From positions 2,170,001-2,234,000 of the forward strand of contig NZ_AP025510.1 of assembly GCF_024347635.1 (NCBI RefSeq): a stretch of 64,000 nucleotides of DNA, written 5' to 3'. This stretch comes from Vibrio tasmaniensis (GTDB lineage: Bacteria > Pseudomonadota > Gammaproteobacteria > Enterobacterales > Vibrionaceae). Below, piece after piece: positions 34,320 to 42,958 of this stretch (positions are counted from its first letter, which is position 1; every line of letters begins with the position of its first letter). A program made the translations under genes and the position numbers. The notes under the pieces were generated by a model. That model was not told the origin of the DNA. It saw only the letters and a program-made list of their open reading frames with translations, and searched no databases.

Positions 34320-34783
34320 GGGCAGATTACATGGCAACAACTCAAACCCGTAATACCATGGCCAAGCTGGGTTACATGGGGCTAGTCCCGTTTCTATTTG
34401 GCCTACTGCTGTCTCTGACCGACAGCCAATTCTTAGGCCTGAGTGGCGAGACACTCTTCATCACCTACAGTGTGGTTATCTTGAGTTTTTTGTCGGGCAT
34501 ATTGTGGGGCAATGGGATAGAGAACTTCGAAAACCAATCCAGCAACAAGGCTCTGATTCTAAGCAACGCGATTGTGTTAGCCGCATGGCTAGCAGTGTTA
34601 CTTGGGGAACAAAAAGAGTTAATCACTACCTTAATTCTTATCATCGGCTATATTGCGGTTTGGCGAGCGGAAAGGTCGATGAGAGAAGAAAACCAAAGCG
34701 AAGGCCCAGATGGCTACTTTGACATGAGAACTCGACTCACTTCTAGCGTGGTGTTAATGCACGGTATCGTGATGCTGACTTAG
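34316..34783 (+). CDS. DUF3429 membrane protein
   Basis: A 155-residue protein with about five helices (LGYMGLVPFLFGLLLSL, YSVVILSFLSGILWGNG, ALILSNAIVLAAWLAVLL, LITTLILIIGYIAVW, and a short C-terminal one). The FLSGxxWG motif fits DUF3429. Its start overlaps the glutathione peroxidase stop (ATGA), so the two are translated together. Family function unknown. A second ATG at 34331 is possible. Confidence 0.8.
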   Translation: MRADYMATTQTRNTMAKLGYMGLVPFLFGLLLSLTDSQFLGLSGETLFITYSVVILSFLSGILWGNGIENFENQSSNKALILSNAIVLAAWLAVLLGEQKELITTLILIIGYIAVWRAERSMREENQSEGPDGYFDMRTRLTSSVVLMHGIVMLT

Positions 34784-34896
34784 GCGTGCGTACGCCCATA
34801 TTTAAACCGGCTTCAAGAAGTGGGAGCTAGATATTCACTCTCTTCTTTAATGGCACCAAACCCAGCGACAAATACAACTCACAAACCACTCAATTT

Positions 34897-35511
34897 CTAC
34901 TGACGGCTCACCAATAAATTCGCACCAGACAAGGCAAGAAACACAGAACATGCTTTATTGAAGCGTTTGGCCATTTGGGGTTTTGAAAACCAATGTCGTA
35001 GATACAAACCAAAGGCCGCATAGATAGAGATTGCGAGCATTTCTAATACAAGAAACGTACTTCCCAAAACAAAGAATTGAGTATTTACGTTCGCTGAAAC
35101 ATCGACAAATTGAGGAAGGAATGCAGTGAAAATAAGTATCGCTTTTGGATTGCCTGCAGCGAGTACAAATTCTTGTTTAACAAGACCAAACCAATTCCTA
35201 TTTAGCTCGATATCCTCGACGGGGTTAGCTTGGGAACGCCATAGGTTGAACGCAATCCACAACAAATACATCGCGCCAAATAGCTTGATAAGGAAAAACA
35301 AAGTCTCAGAGGTATAAAGCACGACAGCCAAGCCGGATGCAGCCAAAGCAATCATGCCAGAAAAAGCGAGGATTCTTCCTAACCCAGCGACAAAGGCGAC
35401 CTGAAATCCGTAACAACGGGCGTTATTCATTGATAACAAATTGTTTGGGCCCGGTGTCATGTTGAGCGCGAAACAAGCCGGGATGAATAGCATTAACTTC
35501 CAGATTTCCAT
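34897..35511 (-). CDS. LysE/RhtB-family amino-acid exporter
   Basis: A 204-residue inner-membrane exporter with six predicted helices. FALNMTPGPNNLLSMNNARCYG is the family N-terminal motif, and NPKAILIFTAFLPQFVD the central one. Substrate unknown. No regulator adjoins it. Confidence 0.87.
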   Translation of the reverse strand: MEIWKLMLFIPACFALNMTPGPNNLLSMNNARCYGFQVAFVAGLGRILAFSGMIALAASGLAVVLYTSETLFFLIKLFGAMYLLWIAFNLWRSQANPVEDIELNRNWFGLVKQEFVLAAGNPKAILIFTAFLPQFVDVSANVNTQFFVLGSTFLVLEMLAISIYAAFGLYLRHWFSKPQMAKRFNKACSVFLALSGANLLVSRQ

Positions 35512-35609
35512 TTTCGTCCTTGTTAAAAACTTCGTAAATACTTAATCAATAAACGAATGCAGAAAACTCTATATTTAACCGCCTTACATGCCGTAATTGA
35601 AATTAGTCA

Positions 35610-35942
35610 TTACTCTACAACATGATGCTCATCGTCTGGTTCAGACAAGTTATCAGCAGCGCCAATTTCACCCACGATATATATCGCACTCGCCAGCGTT
35701 TCTATTGTTTTATTCGGCTCTCGATCTGGTACTTCGCCCACTTTAGGAACGGGCTTCGATTGGGAAACTGAATTACAAACAACACTTTCACAAACGATGT
35801 TGTCTTGTTCCGGCCGAGAAACCTCAGGCGGCTTGAAATCCGGTGAATTGAAGTCGGGAGTATCAACACCCTCGGTTGAAAAATGAGAATCGCTGTATGA
35901 GGCAGCAGAAAACAAAGAGAGAAGCAGCATCCACTTATTCAT
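35610..35942 (-). CDS. Small secreted acidic, proline-rich protein, unknown
   Basis: A 110-residue protein with a signal peptide (MNKWMLLLSLFSAASYS). ATG 35942 lies behind GGAAAAATAT; in-frame ATGs at 35954 and 35963 are weaker. The mature part begins with repeated xxPDFxxPxF/V elements (TPDFNSPDFKPPEVSRP), has two Cys (CESVVCNS) that could form a disulfide, and is strongly acidic at the C-terminus. No family recognised. Confidence 0.55.
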   Translation of the reverse strand: MNKWMLLLSLFSAASYSDSHFSTEGVDTPDFNSPDFKPPEVSRPEQDNIVCESVVCNSVSQSKPVPKVGEVPDREPNKTIETLASAIYIVGEIGAADNLSEPDDEHHVVE

Positions 35943-36093
35943 ATATTTTTCCATAATTAGCATTCACTGAATCTATAAATACTAACTAATCAAAAAGATT
36001 ATGAACAGTGTTTTTAATCAACTTTAAAGCTATTTATCGAAGTATTTTCAGAAGTGCTGTTGATATAGCTCACCAAGGGCGAAGTGAAACTGT

Positions 36094-36138
36094 CACTTTT
36101 ATAGCGTTTTACACTTTTATAGCGTTTACACTTTTGAG
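36094..36138. repeat. Short tandem repeat, unit CACTTTTATAGCGTTTTA
   Basis: Two and a half copies of an 17-18-bp unit, the second missing one T and the third cut to CACTTTTGAG. It lies just downstream of the flippase stop codon on the minus strand. Confidence 0.7.
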
Positions 36139-36148
36139 TATGCCTATT

Positions 36149-37585
36149 TCAACTAACATGTGATTGCTTACTACTTTGGAACTTCGCAAGTATTGTTGGA
36201 GGTACAGGGATTACGGCGTACTTAACAAAGGCTAATAGAGTCACAATTCCGATAACACTTCCTAAAATGAAGTCATGAACATTAACCAATAGTGCCCCCA
36301 TTAACCTATCGCTCACAATCGCAATAACGCCAATGACAACAGCGGTTATCCATTGAGAGTGTGCGTAAGGAAGATGTACCATTGTTTGACTAACAAAATA
36401 CAACAGACCCAAGCGCAAGATATAGGTCGCACCCAACACCATAACCACTCCCCACAATCCGTAGATTGGAGTAGCAATAACATACCCAATCACCGCCAAT
36501 AGAGCGCAACCACTTTGTACCCACATTTGTGCTTGACTGGAATCGCCACTAAAACAACCAAGATTCAAATAATCTCCTGCGTTCTTAATAACTCCGATGG
36601 CGAGCAACGCGACGACTATTGTACCTGCATATTGGTAACTAGCGGGCAAAATTAACGAGATGAAACCGGGCACCGTCAGGATCATTAACGTTCCCAGAAT
36701 AATTGCTAAGTTCACCCCCAACAAAGCTCTATTGGCACACGTTTTCTTTCCGTCCGGCTGCTGCAAGATAGCGATTCGATTTGGAAACCACCACAACGCG
36801 TATGGCTGAAGTAACAGGCCAAGAATGAGCGCAAACTTACCACTGACCGCGTAAATCGCCAGTTCTTCAACGCCAACAAAGCTCGCCATTACCCAGCGGT
36901 CTAACCCTGTAATCATATACATCGAAGCACCACCGACTAACGTGGGCAATCCAAACTTTAGGATCTTAGCGGAGTATTTTAGACTGCCAAATGTACCCAT
37001 CTCTTGCCATTGATAACGAAGCAAACACAGCATCAGCAACACACTAGAAACAGCGGAAGAGATCAGAACACCATCAATGCCATAACCCGCGTCAAGCAAC
37101 ACAAAGGTCATTGCAGCTTGCACCGTTGCCTTCAATACATTGAGCATGCAAAAGCGTTTAGCTAACGCATTCATTCGCATCAATGTTAACGGGATAGAAA
37201 TCGCACCATCTAACATGGTAGGTATCAGAAGAAGTAATATTTGATAGGGCTGAAACTCGACGGGCAGCATCAATAACAACAACGGCATACTAAGAGCAAT
37301 TAAAGCACCGCCTAACACACAGACCAAGACACTCAACGTGAAACAGTTCGAGACAAGCTTTCTCTTTTCTTCACCCTCAGCGACACCCACATAACGGTAC
37401 ATTGCCTCAACAATACCGAAACTAAATAGAATTGTCCCGATGTCAGCCAACAAGACGATGGCTTCTAAAGAACCGTATTCTGCCAACGTCATTTTGTGCG
37501 TGATATAGGGAATCATCACCAAAGAGATCCCTTTCATCATAACAATGCCAATGGCGTAATAAGCCGACTGTTTCAATGAGTCCAT
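36149..37585 (-). CDS. Oligosaccharide flippase (Wzx-like)
   Basis: A 478-residue polytopic protein with about 14 helices, starting SAYYAIGIVMMKGISLVMIPYITHKMTLAEYGSLEAI, the typical Wzx/MATE-fold opening. It would flip lipid-linked glycans across the inner membrane. It follows a GT2 gene by 15 bases; together with the divergent GT4 gene it forms a small polysaccharide group that lacks a polymerase in view. Confidence 0.82.
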   Translation of the reverse strand: MDSLKQSAYYAIGIVMMKGISLVMIPYITHKMTLAEYGSLEAIVLLADIGTILFSFGIVEAMYRYVGVAEGEEKRKLVSNCFTLSVLVCVLGGALIALSMPLLLLMLPVEFQPYQILLLLIPTMLDGAISIPLTLMRMNALAKRFCMLNVLKATVQAAMTFVLLDAGYGIDGVLISSAVSSVLLMLCLLRYQWQEMGTFGSLKYSAKILKFGLPTLVGGASMYMITGLDRWVMASFVGVEELAIYAVSGKFALILGLLLQPYALWWFPNRIAILQQPDGKKTCANRALLGVNLAIILGTLMILTVPGFISLILPASYQYAGTIVVALLAIGVIKNAGDYLNLGCFSGDSSQAQMWVQSGCALLAVIGYVIATPIYGLWGVVMVLGATYILRLGLLYFVSQTMVHLPYAHSQWITAVVIGVIAIVSDRLMGALLVNVHDFILGSVIGIVTLLAFVKYAVIPVPPTILAKFQSSKQSHVS

Positions 37586-37600
37586 AAAGTCACCAATCCT

Positions 37601-38527
37601 TTACCATGCCGGCGTTAGGAAACTCTTACAGTCTCCTATTAGGTGTCGTAACGTTCGCTTATGCGGAGCCATAACCAAAGATCGAAAACTGTAAGCAACG
37701 GCCTGTCTATTTTGCTGTAACCCTCGATAATAGTCTGCGTAGCCTTCTAGTATTCTCGCTTTTGCTATTTTAAAACTCGACGCTGGCAGGTTCCATCGTT
37801 GACTGTCATTTTGGTAACGTTGAAGAATGGATTCTATGGATTGCAAATTTGTCAGTTTAAGACTTTCAGTTTGGGTAACAGAACTCGCTCTCATCAAGTA
37901 GCCAACCTGCACAGAATTCAACACACCAATCTGATGGTTTTCACTCATTCGAAGCCACAGTTCCCAATCTTCTGCATATTTGATATCAGGATTAAAACTG
38001 TCTATTTTGGAAAATACATCCGCTTTCACCATCACCGTTGATGTTCCAATAACATTATTTTCAATGATGAACTCTAATGGGTTTTCTATATTGATAAACG
38101 CTTCATCTTGGTCTTGAAACTGCGACCAATAACTAAAGCAATCGACTATCACTTGGTAATCTTCAGTAAGATGCTCGTAGTTGGTAAAGCTCATTGCGAG
38201 ATCTGGGTATCTTTGGTGAAATTCGAGCTGGCGTTCGATTTTTTCGGGGAACCAGAAGTCATCCGCATCTAAAAAAGCAATATATTCACCTGTTGCTTTC
38301 TCTATTCCAAGGTTTCTCGCTTGAGGCGCACCCACACCCAGAGTTGATAATTTAATGATGCGCTCATCATGTATCGATGCGAGATAAATCGACGTCCCAT
38401 CATTACTGTTATCGTCAATAATGATTAATTCAATATCTTGATGGGTCTGCTTAAGTACACTGCCAATCGCCTTAGGTAAGTAATCCAAACAGTTGTAAGT
38501 AGGAATAATGACGCTGACTTTAGCCAT
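37601..38527 (-). CDS. Family 2 glycosyltransferase
   Basis: A 308-residue GT-A fold enzyme. VSVIIPTYNCLDYLPKAIGSVLKQTHQDIELIIIDDNSNDGT is the nucleotide-sugar-binding opening, GEYIAFLDADDFW gives the DxD motif (~85-90), and EDWELWLRM the catalytic ED region. Sugar unknown. First gene of the minus-strand pair with the flippase and divergent from the GT4 gene. Confidence 0.87.
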   Translation of the reverse strand: MAKVSVIIPTYNCLDYLPKAIGSVLKQTHQDIELIIIDDNSNDGTSIYLASIHDERIIKLSTLGVGAPQARNLGIEKATGEYIAFLDADDFWFPEKIERQLEFHQRYPDLAMSFTNYEHLTEDYQVIVDCFSYWSQFQDQDEAFINIENPLEFIIENNVIGTSTVMVKADVFSKIDSFNPDIKYAEDWELWLRMSENHQIGVLNSVQVGYLMRASSVTQTESLKLTNLQSIESILQRYQNDSQRWNLPASSFKIAKARILEGYADYYRGLQQNRQAVAYSFRSLVMAPHKRTLRHLIGDCKSFLTPAW

Positions 38528-38815
38528 AACATTTATCTCGCAAATTAAAAATCATAGAGGTACTTAGGCAGTTTCTGTGCCAACAGCCAAGCCCTATAAA
38601 ATACAGGCATCTACATTCATATTCTCAAAATGACAGAGACTCATCACTCACAAAGAAAATTGATATTCCAATTTGACTGCCATTTTGAGAAAGCGAGAGA
38701 AACCCAAAAAACAATATCGATGCTATTGAGCGTGAGCGCCCATTCTATATAGGTTTTTTGCTTTGGTTCATATTTTGCAGTGATGGATGTAATTGGTTGG
38801 CGAGAGGAGAAGAAA

Positions 38816-39961
38816 ATGAAAAAAGTAGCATTTGTGGCACCCACCTATCCGGTACTCAGTGAAACCTTTATCCAGACAGAGGTCGATTCCGTTAAAGCTT
38901 GTGGGCATGAAGTATGTGTCATGGCTTTCGAGGTGGAAGAGAGCGATAAAACCTTTGACTATGACATCATTAAAATTGGCAAGGATGTTCGGGCGGGTAA
39001 GATAACCAGTATCAACTGGCTAGGCTTTGTTAAGGCACTTTCGTTTGTTTCCAAGCAAAGCAGCATGCCGAAGAAATCACTGTTTGCCTATGGATTCAAA
39101 CTGGCTCTGCAACTCGCCGAAAAAGACGTGAATCATGTTCATGCTCATTTTTGCCAACACACAGCGGCTCACGCTATCGTTGCTGCAAAGCTTTTAAACA
39201 TTACCTGTTCGTTCGTCGCGCACGGTCACGATGTCTATGAATTCGCTTATGATATTGAACACAAGATATCTTCAAGCGACTTTGTTGTCGCTGTATGTGG
39301 GGACATGTTGCGAGACTTCAACGCCCTCGCAAAAGGCAACGTGAAACTGCTCCATTGCGGAGTGAATACTGAACAGTTCCCCATGCAACCTAAAGTCGAA
39401 GAGAAGCAGCTCCGTCTCGTTTTTCTTGGTCGTCTCGTCGAGCAAAAAGGCATTCATCATTTGATTGAAGCACTTGCGCCTATTGCCGAGCCACTCAACA
39501 TTCATTTGGACATTGTCGGTACGGGAGATCTGGAAGATCAGCTAATCGAACAAGTGCAGCAGCAAAATTTGACTAGAAACGTCACCTTTTTAGGGGCTAA
39601 ACCTCATGAATGGGTAAAACAACACCTCTCTCATTACGACAGTTTAGTGGCGCCCTTTTGCTTTTCTCAAACGGGATGTGTCGATACCGGACCGTTGGTT
39701 TTAAAAGAAGCAATGGCGGTGGGAACGCCGGTGATTACTACCAACATCATGGGCTGCAAGGAGATCGTCACTCCAGACACGGGTTATCTGGTCAATGAAA
39801 AGAACGTTGAAGAGCTTAGATACGCGATTGAAAGCTTTGCTCAGCTAAGCAGCAATGCAAAAGCAAGTATGGGATATAAAGCAAGGGCAAGAGTAGAACA
39901 GAGTTTCAACTCAATTAAACAGGCTCAGCAATTGTCGCGCTGGATAGAGAACCCTGCTTAA
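38816..39961 (+). CDS. Family 4 glycosyltransferase
   Basis: A 381-residue GT-B fold enzyme. ATG 38816 follows GAGAGGAGAAG; an upstream in-frame ATG at 38780 is weaker. N-domain: FVAPTYPVLSETFIQTEV (acceptor loop with the SETF motif) and HVHAHFCQHTA. C-domain: VFLGRLVEQKGIHHLIEAL and EAMAVGTPVITTNIMGCKEIV with the EX7E motif. The SETFI motif is common in GT4 enzymes for surface glycans. Divergent partner of the GT2/flippase pair. Confidence 0.87.
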   Translation: MKKVAFVAPTYPVLSETFIQTEVDSVKACGHEVCVMAFEVEESDKTFDYDIIKIGKDVRAGKITSINWLGFVKALSFVSKQSSMPKKSLFAYGFKLALQLAEKDVNHVHAHFCQHTAAHAIVAAKLLNITCSFVAHGHDVYEFAYDIEHKISSSDFVVAVCGDMLRDFNALAKGNVKLLHCGVNTEQFPMQPKVEEKQLRLVFLGRLVEQKGIHHLIEALAPIAEPLNIHLDIVGTGDLEDQLIEQVQQQNLTRNVTFLGAKPHEWVKQHLSHYDSLVAPFCFSQTGCVDTGPLVLKEAMAVGTPVITTNIMGCKEIVTPDTGYLVNEKNVEELRYAIESFAQLSSNAKASMGYKARARVEQSFNSIKQAQQLSRWIENPA

Positions 39962-39987
39962 CAAATCACGACGGGGCGTCTTACATT

Positions 39988-40019
39988 ACTATCACTATCA
40001 CTATCACTATCACTATCAC
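39988..40019. repeat. Hexanucleotide microsatellite (ACTATC)n
   Basis: About 5.3 perfect copies of ACTATC, 28 bases past the glycosyltransferase stop and just before a terminator. Noncoding here. Confidence 0.9.
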
Positions 40020-40023
40020 CAAC

Positions 40024-40057
40024 AAAAAGCCTTAGTCTTCGATCACTAAGGCTTTTT
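40024..40057. terminator. Bidirectional terminator between GT4 and RNase H genes
   Basis: AAAAAGCCTTAG pairs perfectly with CTAAGGCTTTTT around a 10-base loop. It serves the converging genes on both sides. Confidence 0.9.
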
Positions 40058-40068
40058 CAAATTTTAAA

Positions 40069-40863
40069 TTAGCCGGCACGTAAAGCGAGTATTTCTGAAA
40101 TATCGCTGGTTTCACTATATCGACTTAAGTCTTGTTCTTTAGAAGCAATAGCCACAATCGACATTCTATCGGCCAATTCATTACCTTCAATACCAACGTG
40201 ACCATTCACATGATAGATAGTTATTTTTGAAGCCAGTTCTTGGTAGAGAGCATACGCAGGCTTAATAATATCGAGGTTTTTGATCTCGCCGCCCGACTTG
40301 GTCCAACACTTTTTCTCCCAACCCGTTGCCCACTTAGTAATACAATCAATTGAGTATTTTGAGTCACTATAAATCGCCACAGACTGACCCGCATTCAGTT
40401 TCTCTTTCGCGAGCATAAACGCTTGCTTCAAACCTTGTAGCTCTGCGGTATTGTTAGTACCCATTGGCTGATACAAGCCATACCACAATTCTGCTAACTG
40501 GTTATTTTGGTAAACCGCTAAACCCGTCCCTGCTTCACCTGGGTTTGGCTCACAACCGCCATCAGTAAAGATCTTGATATCAAAAGGCATATCAATGATT
40601 TGCTGTTGAGTAAGAGGCGGAACCTTCGCTTTAGTCACCTTACCTGAAGAGTTTGACTTAGCAGACGTAGAACCTGACTTCGCAAAAGCGGGCTTAGGTG
40701 TTGAGGACGATTTACCACCAAAAGCAGATTCAGCCTCGCCTAATGTTGGAAACGATTTATATCTCGCACCAGCAAAACCATCAACTTGCGATTTACATTC
40801 ATTCCAAGTGGTAAAAATACCCGGTGTACGACCTTTCCAAACCACATAATACTTCTTAGCCAA
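40069..40863 (-). CDS. Ribonuclease H1-type enzyme with hybrid-binding domain
   Basis: A 264-residue protein with two domains. Residues 1-48 form the caulimovirus/viroplasmin-type RNA-DNA hybrid-binding domain (YYVVWKGRTPGIFTTWNECK), followed by a Lys/Ser-rich linker to ~90. Residues ~95-240 form RNase H with the four acidic ligands Asp101 (FTDGGC), Glu141 (TAELQGLKQA), Asp167 (YSDSKY) and Asp232 (GNELAD), and His222. It cleaves RNA in RNA-DNA hybrids. The layout resembles eukaryotic RNase H1 and is distinct from the single-domain bacterial RnhA. Confidence 0.9.
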   Translation of the reverse strand: MAKKYYVVWKGRTPGIFTTWNECKSQVDGFAGARYKSFPTLGEAESAFGGKSSSTPKPAFAKSGSTSAKSNSSGKVTKAKVPPLTQQQIIDMPFDIKIFTDGGCEPNPGEAGTGLAVYQNNQLAELWYGLYQPMGTNNTAELQGLKQAFMLAKEKLNAGQSVAIYSDSKYSIDCITKWATGWEKKCWTKSGGEIKNLDIIKPAYALYQELASKITIYHVNGHVGIEGNELADRMSIVAIASKEQDLSRYSETSDISEILALRAG

Positions 40864-40965
40864 ACTAACTCCTTACCAGAACCTTAAAACACGATACCCA
40901 CACCAAAATGGTTAAGCTGTGGGGGCGTCATTATGCCTGATTACGTTCGCAACACATAAGTCATT

Positions 40966-41457
40966 TTAGGACCCTCTATGTTCCTCAAGATCTTGCTTTA
41001 ATTTGGACGTTAACTTTTGAATCTTAGGTATGACTTGCTGCATTACCGACTGAGTCATAATCATTGACTCTGTCGTCACAGTTGGCATCTTTTTCAGAAT
41101 ACTCTTACCATGTTCTGTTTTGTAGAAATCGATCATAGCCTCGACCTCAGCTTCAGTGAACTGCTCACTGTAGATAGTTACAATTGCCGGCTCTAGCTTT
41201 TTCCAACTCATCTCTTTTTTCATCAAGTCATTCATGCCTTGATAGTATTCATCAAAAATGCCTCGTTCTGAGTCTGAAACCTCTAGTTCTTTAGACATAT
41301 CAGCCATCATGCTATCCATTTGAAGGTATACCGCGTCCAACGTGGAATCGACATCCATGATCTGAAGAAGCTCTTTTACTAACGCTTGCTTCGTGTCTTG
41401 TGCAGCTGACAATTGTAGCGGAACGAGTAGAAAGAAAATGGCGAGAAGCTTGTGCAT
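40966..41457 (-). CDS. DUF2059 exported protein
   Basis: A 163-residue exported protein. ATG 41457 lies behind AAGGACTT and opens a signal peptide (LSA-A near residue 19). The DUF2059 core is visible as EAEVEAMIDFYKTEHGKSILKKMP. The family is periplasmic with unknown function. Longer frame to 41511 is not preferred. Confidence 0.83.
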   Translation of the reverse strand: MHKLLAIFFLLVPLQLSAAQDTKQALVKELLQIMDVDSTLDAVYLQMDSMMADMSKELEVSDSERGIFDEYYQGMNDLMKKEMSWKKLEPAIVTIYSEQFTEAEVEAMIDFYKTEHGKSILKKMPTVTTESMIMTQSVMQQVIPKIQKLTSKLKQDLEEHRGS

Positions 41458-41733
41458 TATTAAGTCCTTTGGGCGATTTTTATTAGAGAGAAGATTCCTT
41501 TGATTTATCACTAAGCGATTTTGAGGCTCAACATAAATCGCACATCAACCTTTTGTTTTAATTATGAATTAGCCTACTTATAATTCATAATTGAAATAGA
41601 TTAAAGCATATGTAATCAAATGCATCTAATTTCAAACAACACCATTACGAAAATATACGAAGGACTTCACTAAAAGCAGCTCGTTTCAAAAGATGACTGT
41701 GTTCTAGACATACCAGGGCTTTTAAACTGAAAA

Positions 41734-42063
41734 TTAATGGAAAAGAAACTCAGCTGCGACTAGGTTATAGAACAAAAACACACCCATACTGACGCCAATC
41801 GTAAGTAGCACATTGCCTGTTTTCCAAATCAGCAAACCAGTCACCACCGCGCCTATCAAGTATGGATTTTCAAGGCTTGGCCAAAATGTCTGCTCTGGTG
41901 CAAATACAATAGGCCCCCAAATAGCAGTGAGCACCGCGGGGCTTGAGTAACGTAATAGGCGACGCGTGGTTTGATTTAATCGAAGCGGGATTGCAGGCTC
42001 CAAAAACAGATACCGACTAAAGAAAACAATCGCAGTCATGAGTAATATCGTTAACCAAATCAT
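41734..42063 (-). CDS. azlD: Branched-chain amino-acid exporter small subunit AzlD
   Basis: A 109-residue inner-membrane protein with three to four helices, of the AzlD family (FFSRYLFLEPAIPLRLNQTTRRLLRYSSPAVLTAI is the typical arrangement). It pairs with AzlC to export branched-chain amino acids or analogues. It overlaps azlC by four bases (ATGA), so translation is coupled. Confidence 0.88.
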   Translation of the reverse strand: MIWLTILLMTAIVFFSRYLFLEPAIPLRLNQTTRRLLRYSSPAVLTAIWGPIVFAPEQTFWPSLENPYLIGAVVTGLLIWKTGNVLLTIGVSMGVFLFYNLVAAEFLFH

Positions 42064-42794
42064 ACTGACTCCCCTTCACTAGCTTGTTTCTGACCATTAT
42101 TACGTTCAACAAATGATTCACTAATGAAGCCCGCTAACATGCCAGCAATCGCAGCAATCATCAGCCCTCCTTCAATCTGATTGACCGCCATTGTCACAGA
42201 GGTCACCAATGACACCACGACACACACCACGGTAGGAAGTGTTCGAATCAAAGGAAAAACCAAAGCAATGAAAGTCGCGGCTACCGCGAAATCGAGGCCA
42301 ATCTCGTTAAGTGATGGAATTTGACTACCTGCGACAATGCCCACAAAGCTCGCGATGTTCCAAACGAGGTAAAATCCGCCGCCCACGCCTGCGGCATACC
42401 AACGATTAAACTCTTGTTGGGATTGCCCACTGCAAATCGCGAACAGCTCGTCTGTAAGCCAAAAGCCAAGCAACAGACGCCAACGAGCTGGAAGATGACT
42501 GATTTTGTCACGCATCGATACGCTATACAGAAAGTGCCTAGACGTGATGAATAAGGTAGTCAGCAACATAGTGCCTAAACCAATGCCCGCCTTGAACATA
42601 CCGGCTGCGACAAGTTGCGCTGAACCTGCAAACAAAATAGCCGACATGGCTTGCGCTTGAAGTTGATTCAATCCGGCATCTATCGCGTATGAGCCTGCTA
42701 GTATTCCCCAAGGGATAACCGCGATACTCAAAGGCATTGCTGCTAAAACGCCCTTCCATAACTGTGTTCGTCTATCCATTCTTTCACTATCCAT
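42060..42794 (-). CDS. azlC: Branched-chain amino-acid exporter large subunit AzlC
   Basis: A 244-residue inner-membrane protein with the AzlC family opening (GVLAAMPLSIAVIPWGILAGSYAIDAGLN...FAGSAQLVAAGM, ITSRHFLYS). I choose ATG 42794 behind a GAGAG-type site; a GTG at 42815 and an ATG at 42779 are alternatives. It forms the LIV-E type exporter with AzlD. The AraC regulator gene lies upstream on the same strand. Confidence 0.88.
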   Translation of the reverse strand: MDSERMDRRTQLWKGVLAAMPLSIAVIPWGILAGSYAIDAGLNQLQAQAMSAILFAGSAQLVAAGMFKAGIGLGTMLLTTLFITSRHFLYSVSMRDKISHLPARWRLLLGFWLTDELFAICSGQSQQEFNRWYAAGVGGGFYLVWNIASFVGIVAGSQIPSLNEIGLDFAVAATFIALVFPLIRTLPTVVCVVVSLVTSVTMAVNQIEGGLMIAAIAGMLAGFISESFVERNNGQKQASEGESV

Positions 42795-42890
42795 ATAATT
42801 CTGTTCTCTCTTCACATTGGCTAATCAATGTAAGAAGAGTTGAGTTGGTTCGATTGTACAAACTTGCTCAATGTTGTAGCCCTACTGATC

Positions 42891-42950
42891 GCATTTAGTC
42901 GCACCTAGTCACATTTAGCTGCACCTATCCGCATTTGTCCGCATTTGGCC
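42891..42950. repeat. Six degenerate 10-bp tandem units between araC-type gene and azlC
   Basis: Six consecutive 10-bp units fit the pattern (g/a)CA(TTT/CCT)(A/G)(G/T)(T/C)(C/T), for example GCATTTAGTC, GCACCTAGTC, GCATTTGTCC. The period is one helical turn. It lies ~100-150 bp upstream of the azlC start and directly after the araC-type stop. Confidence 0.75.
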
Positions 42951-42958
42951 TCGCGAGT

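Noticed and set aside
38644..38844. Minus-strand 66-codon frame ahead of the GT4 gene
   Set aside because: It overlaps the GT4 start and has no ribosome site or protein-like pattern.
39985..40020. ACTATC repeats considered as a CRISPR-like array
   Set aside because: Six-base units without spacers are a simple microsatellite, not a CRISPR.
42891..42950. 10-bp repeats considered as iterons of a replication origin
   Set aside because: No replication initiator gene adjoins, and units are only 10 bp and degenerate.
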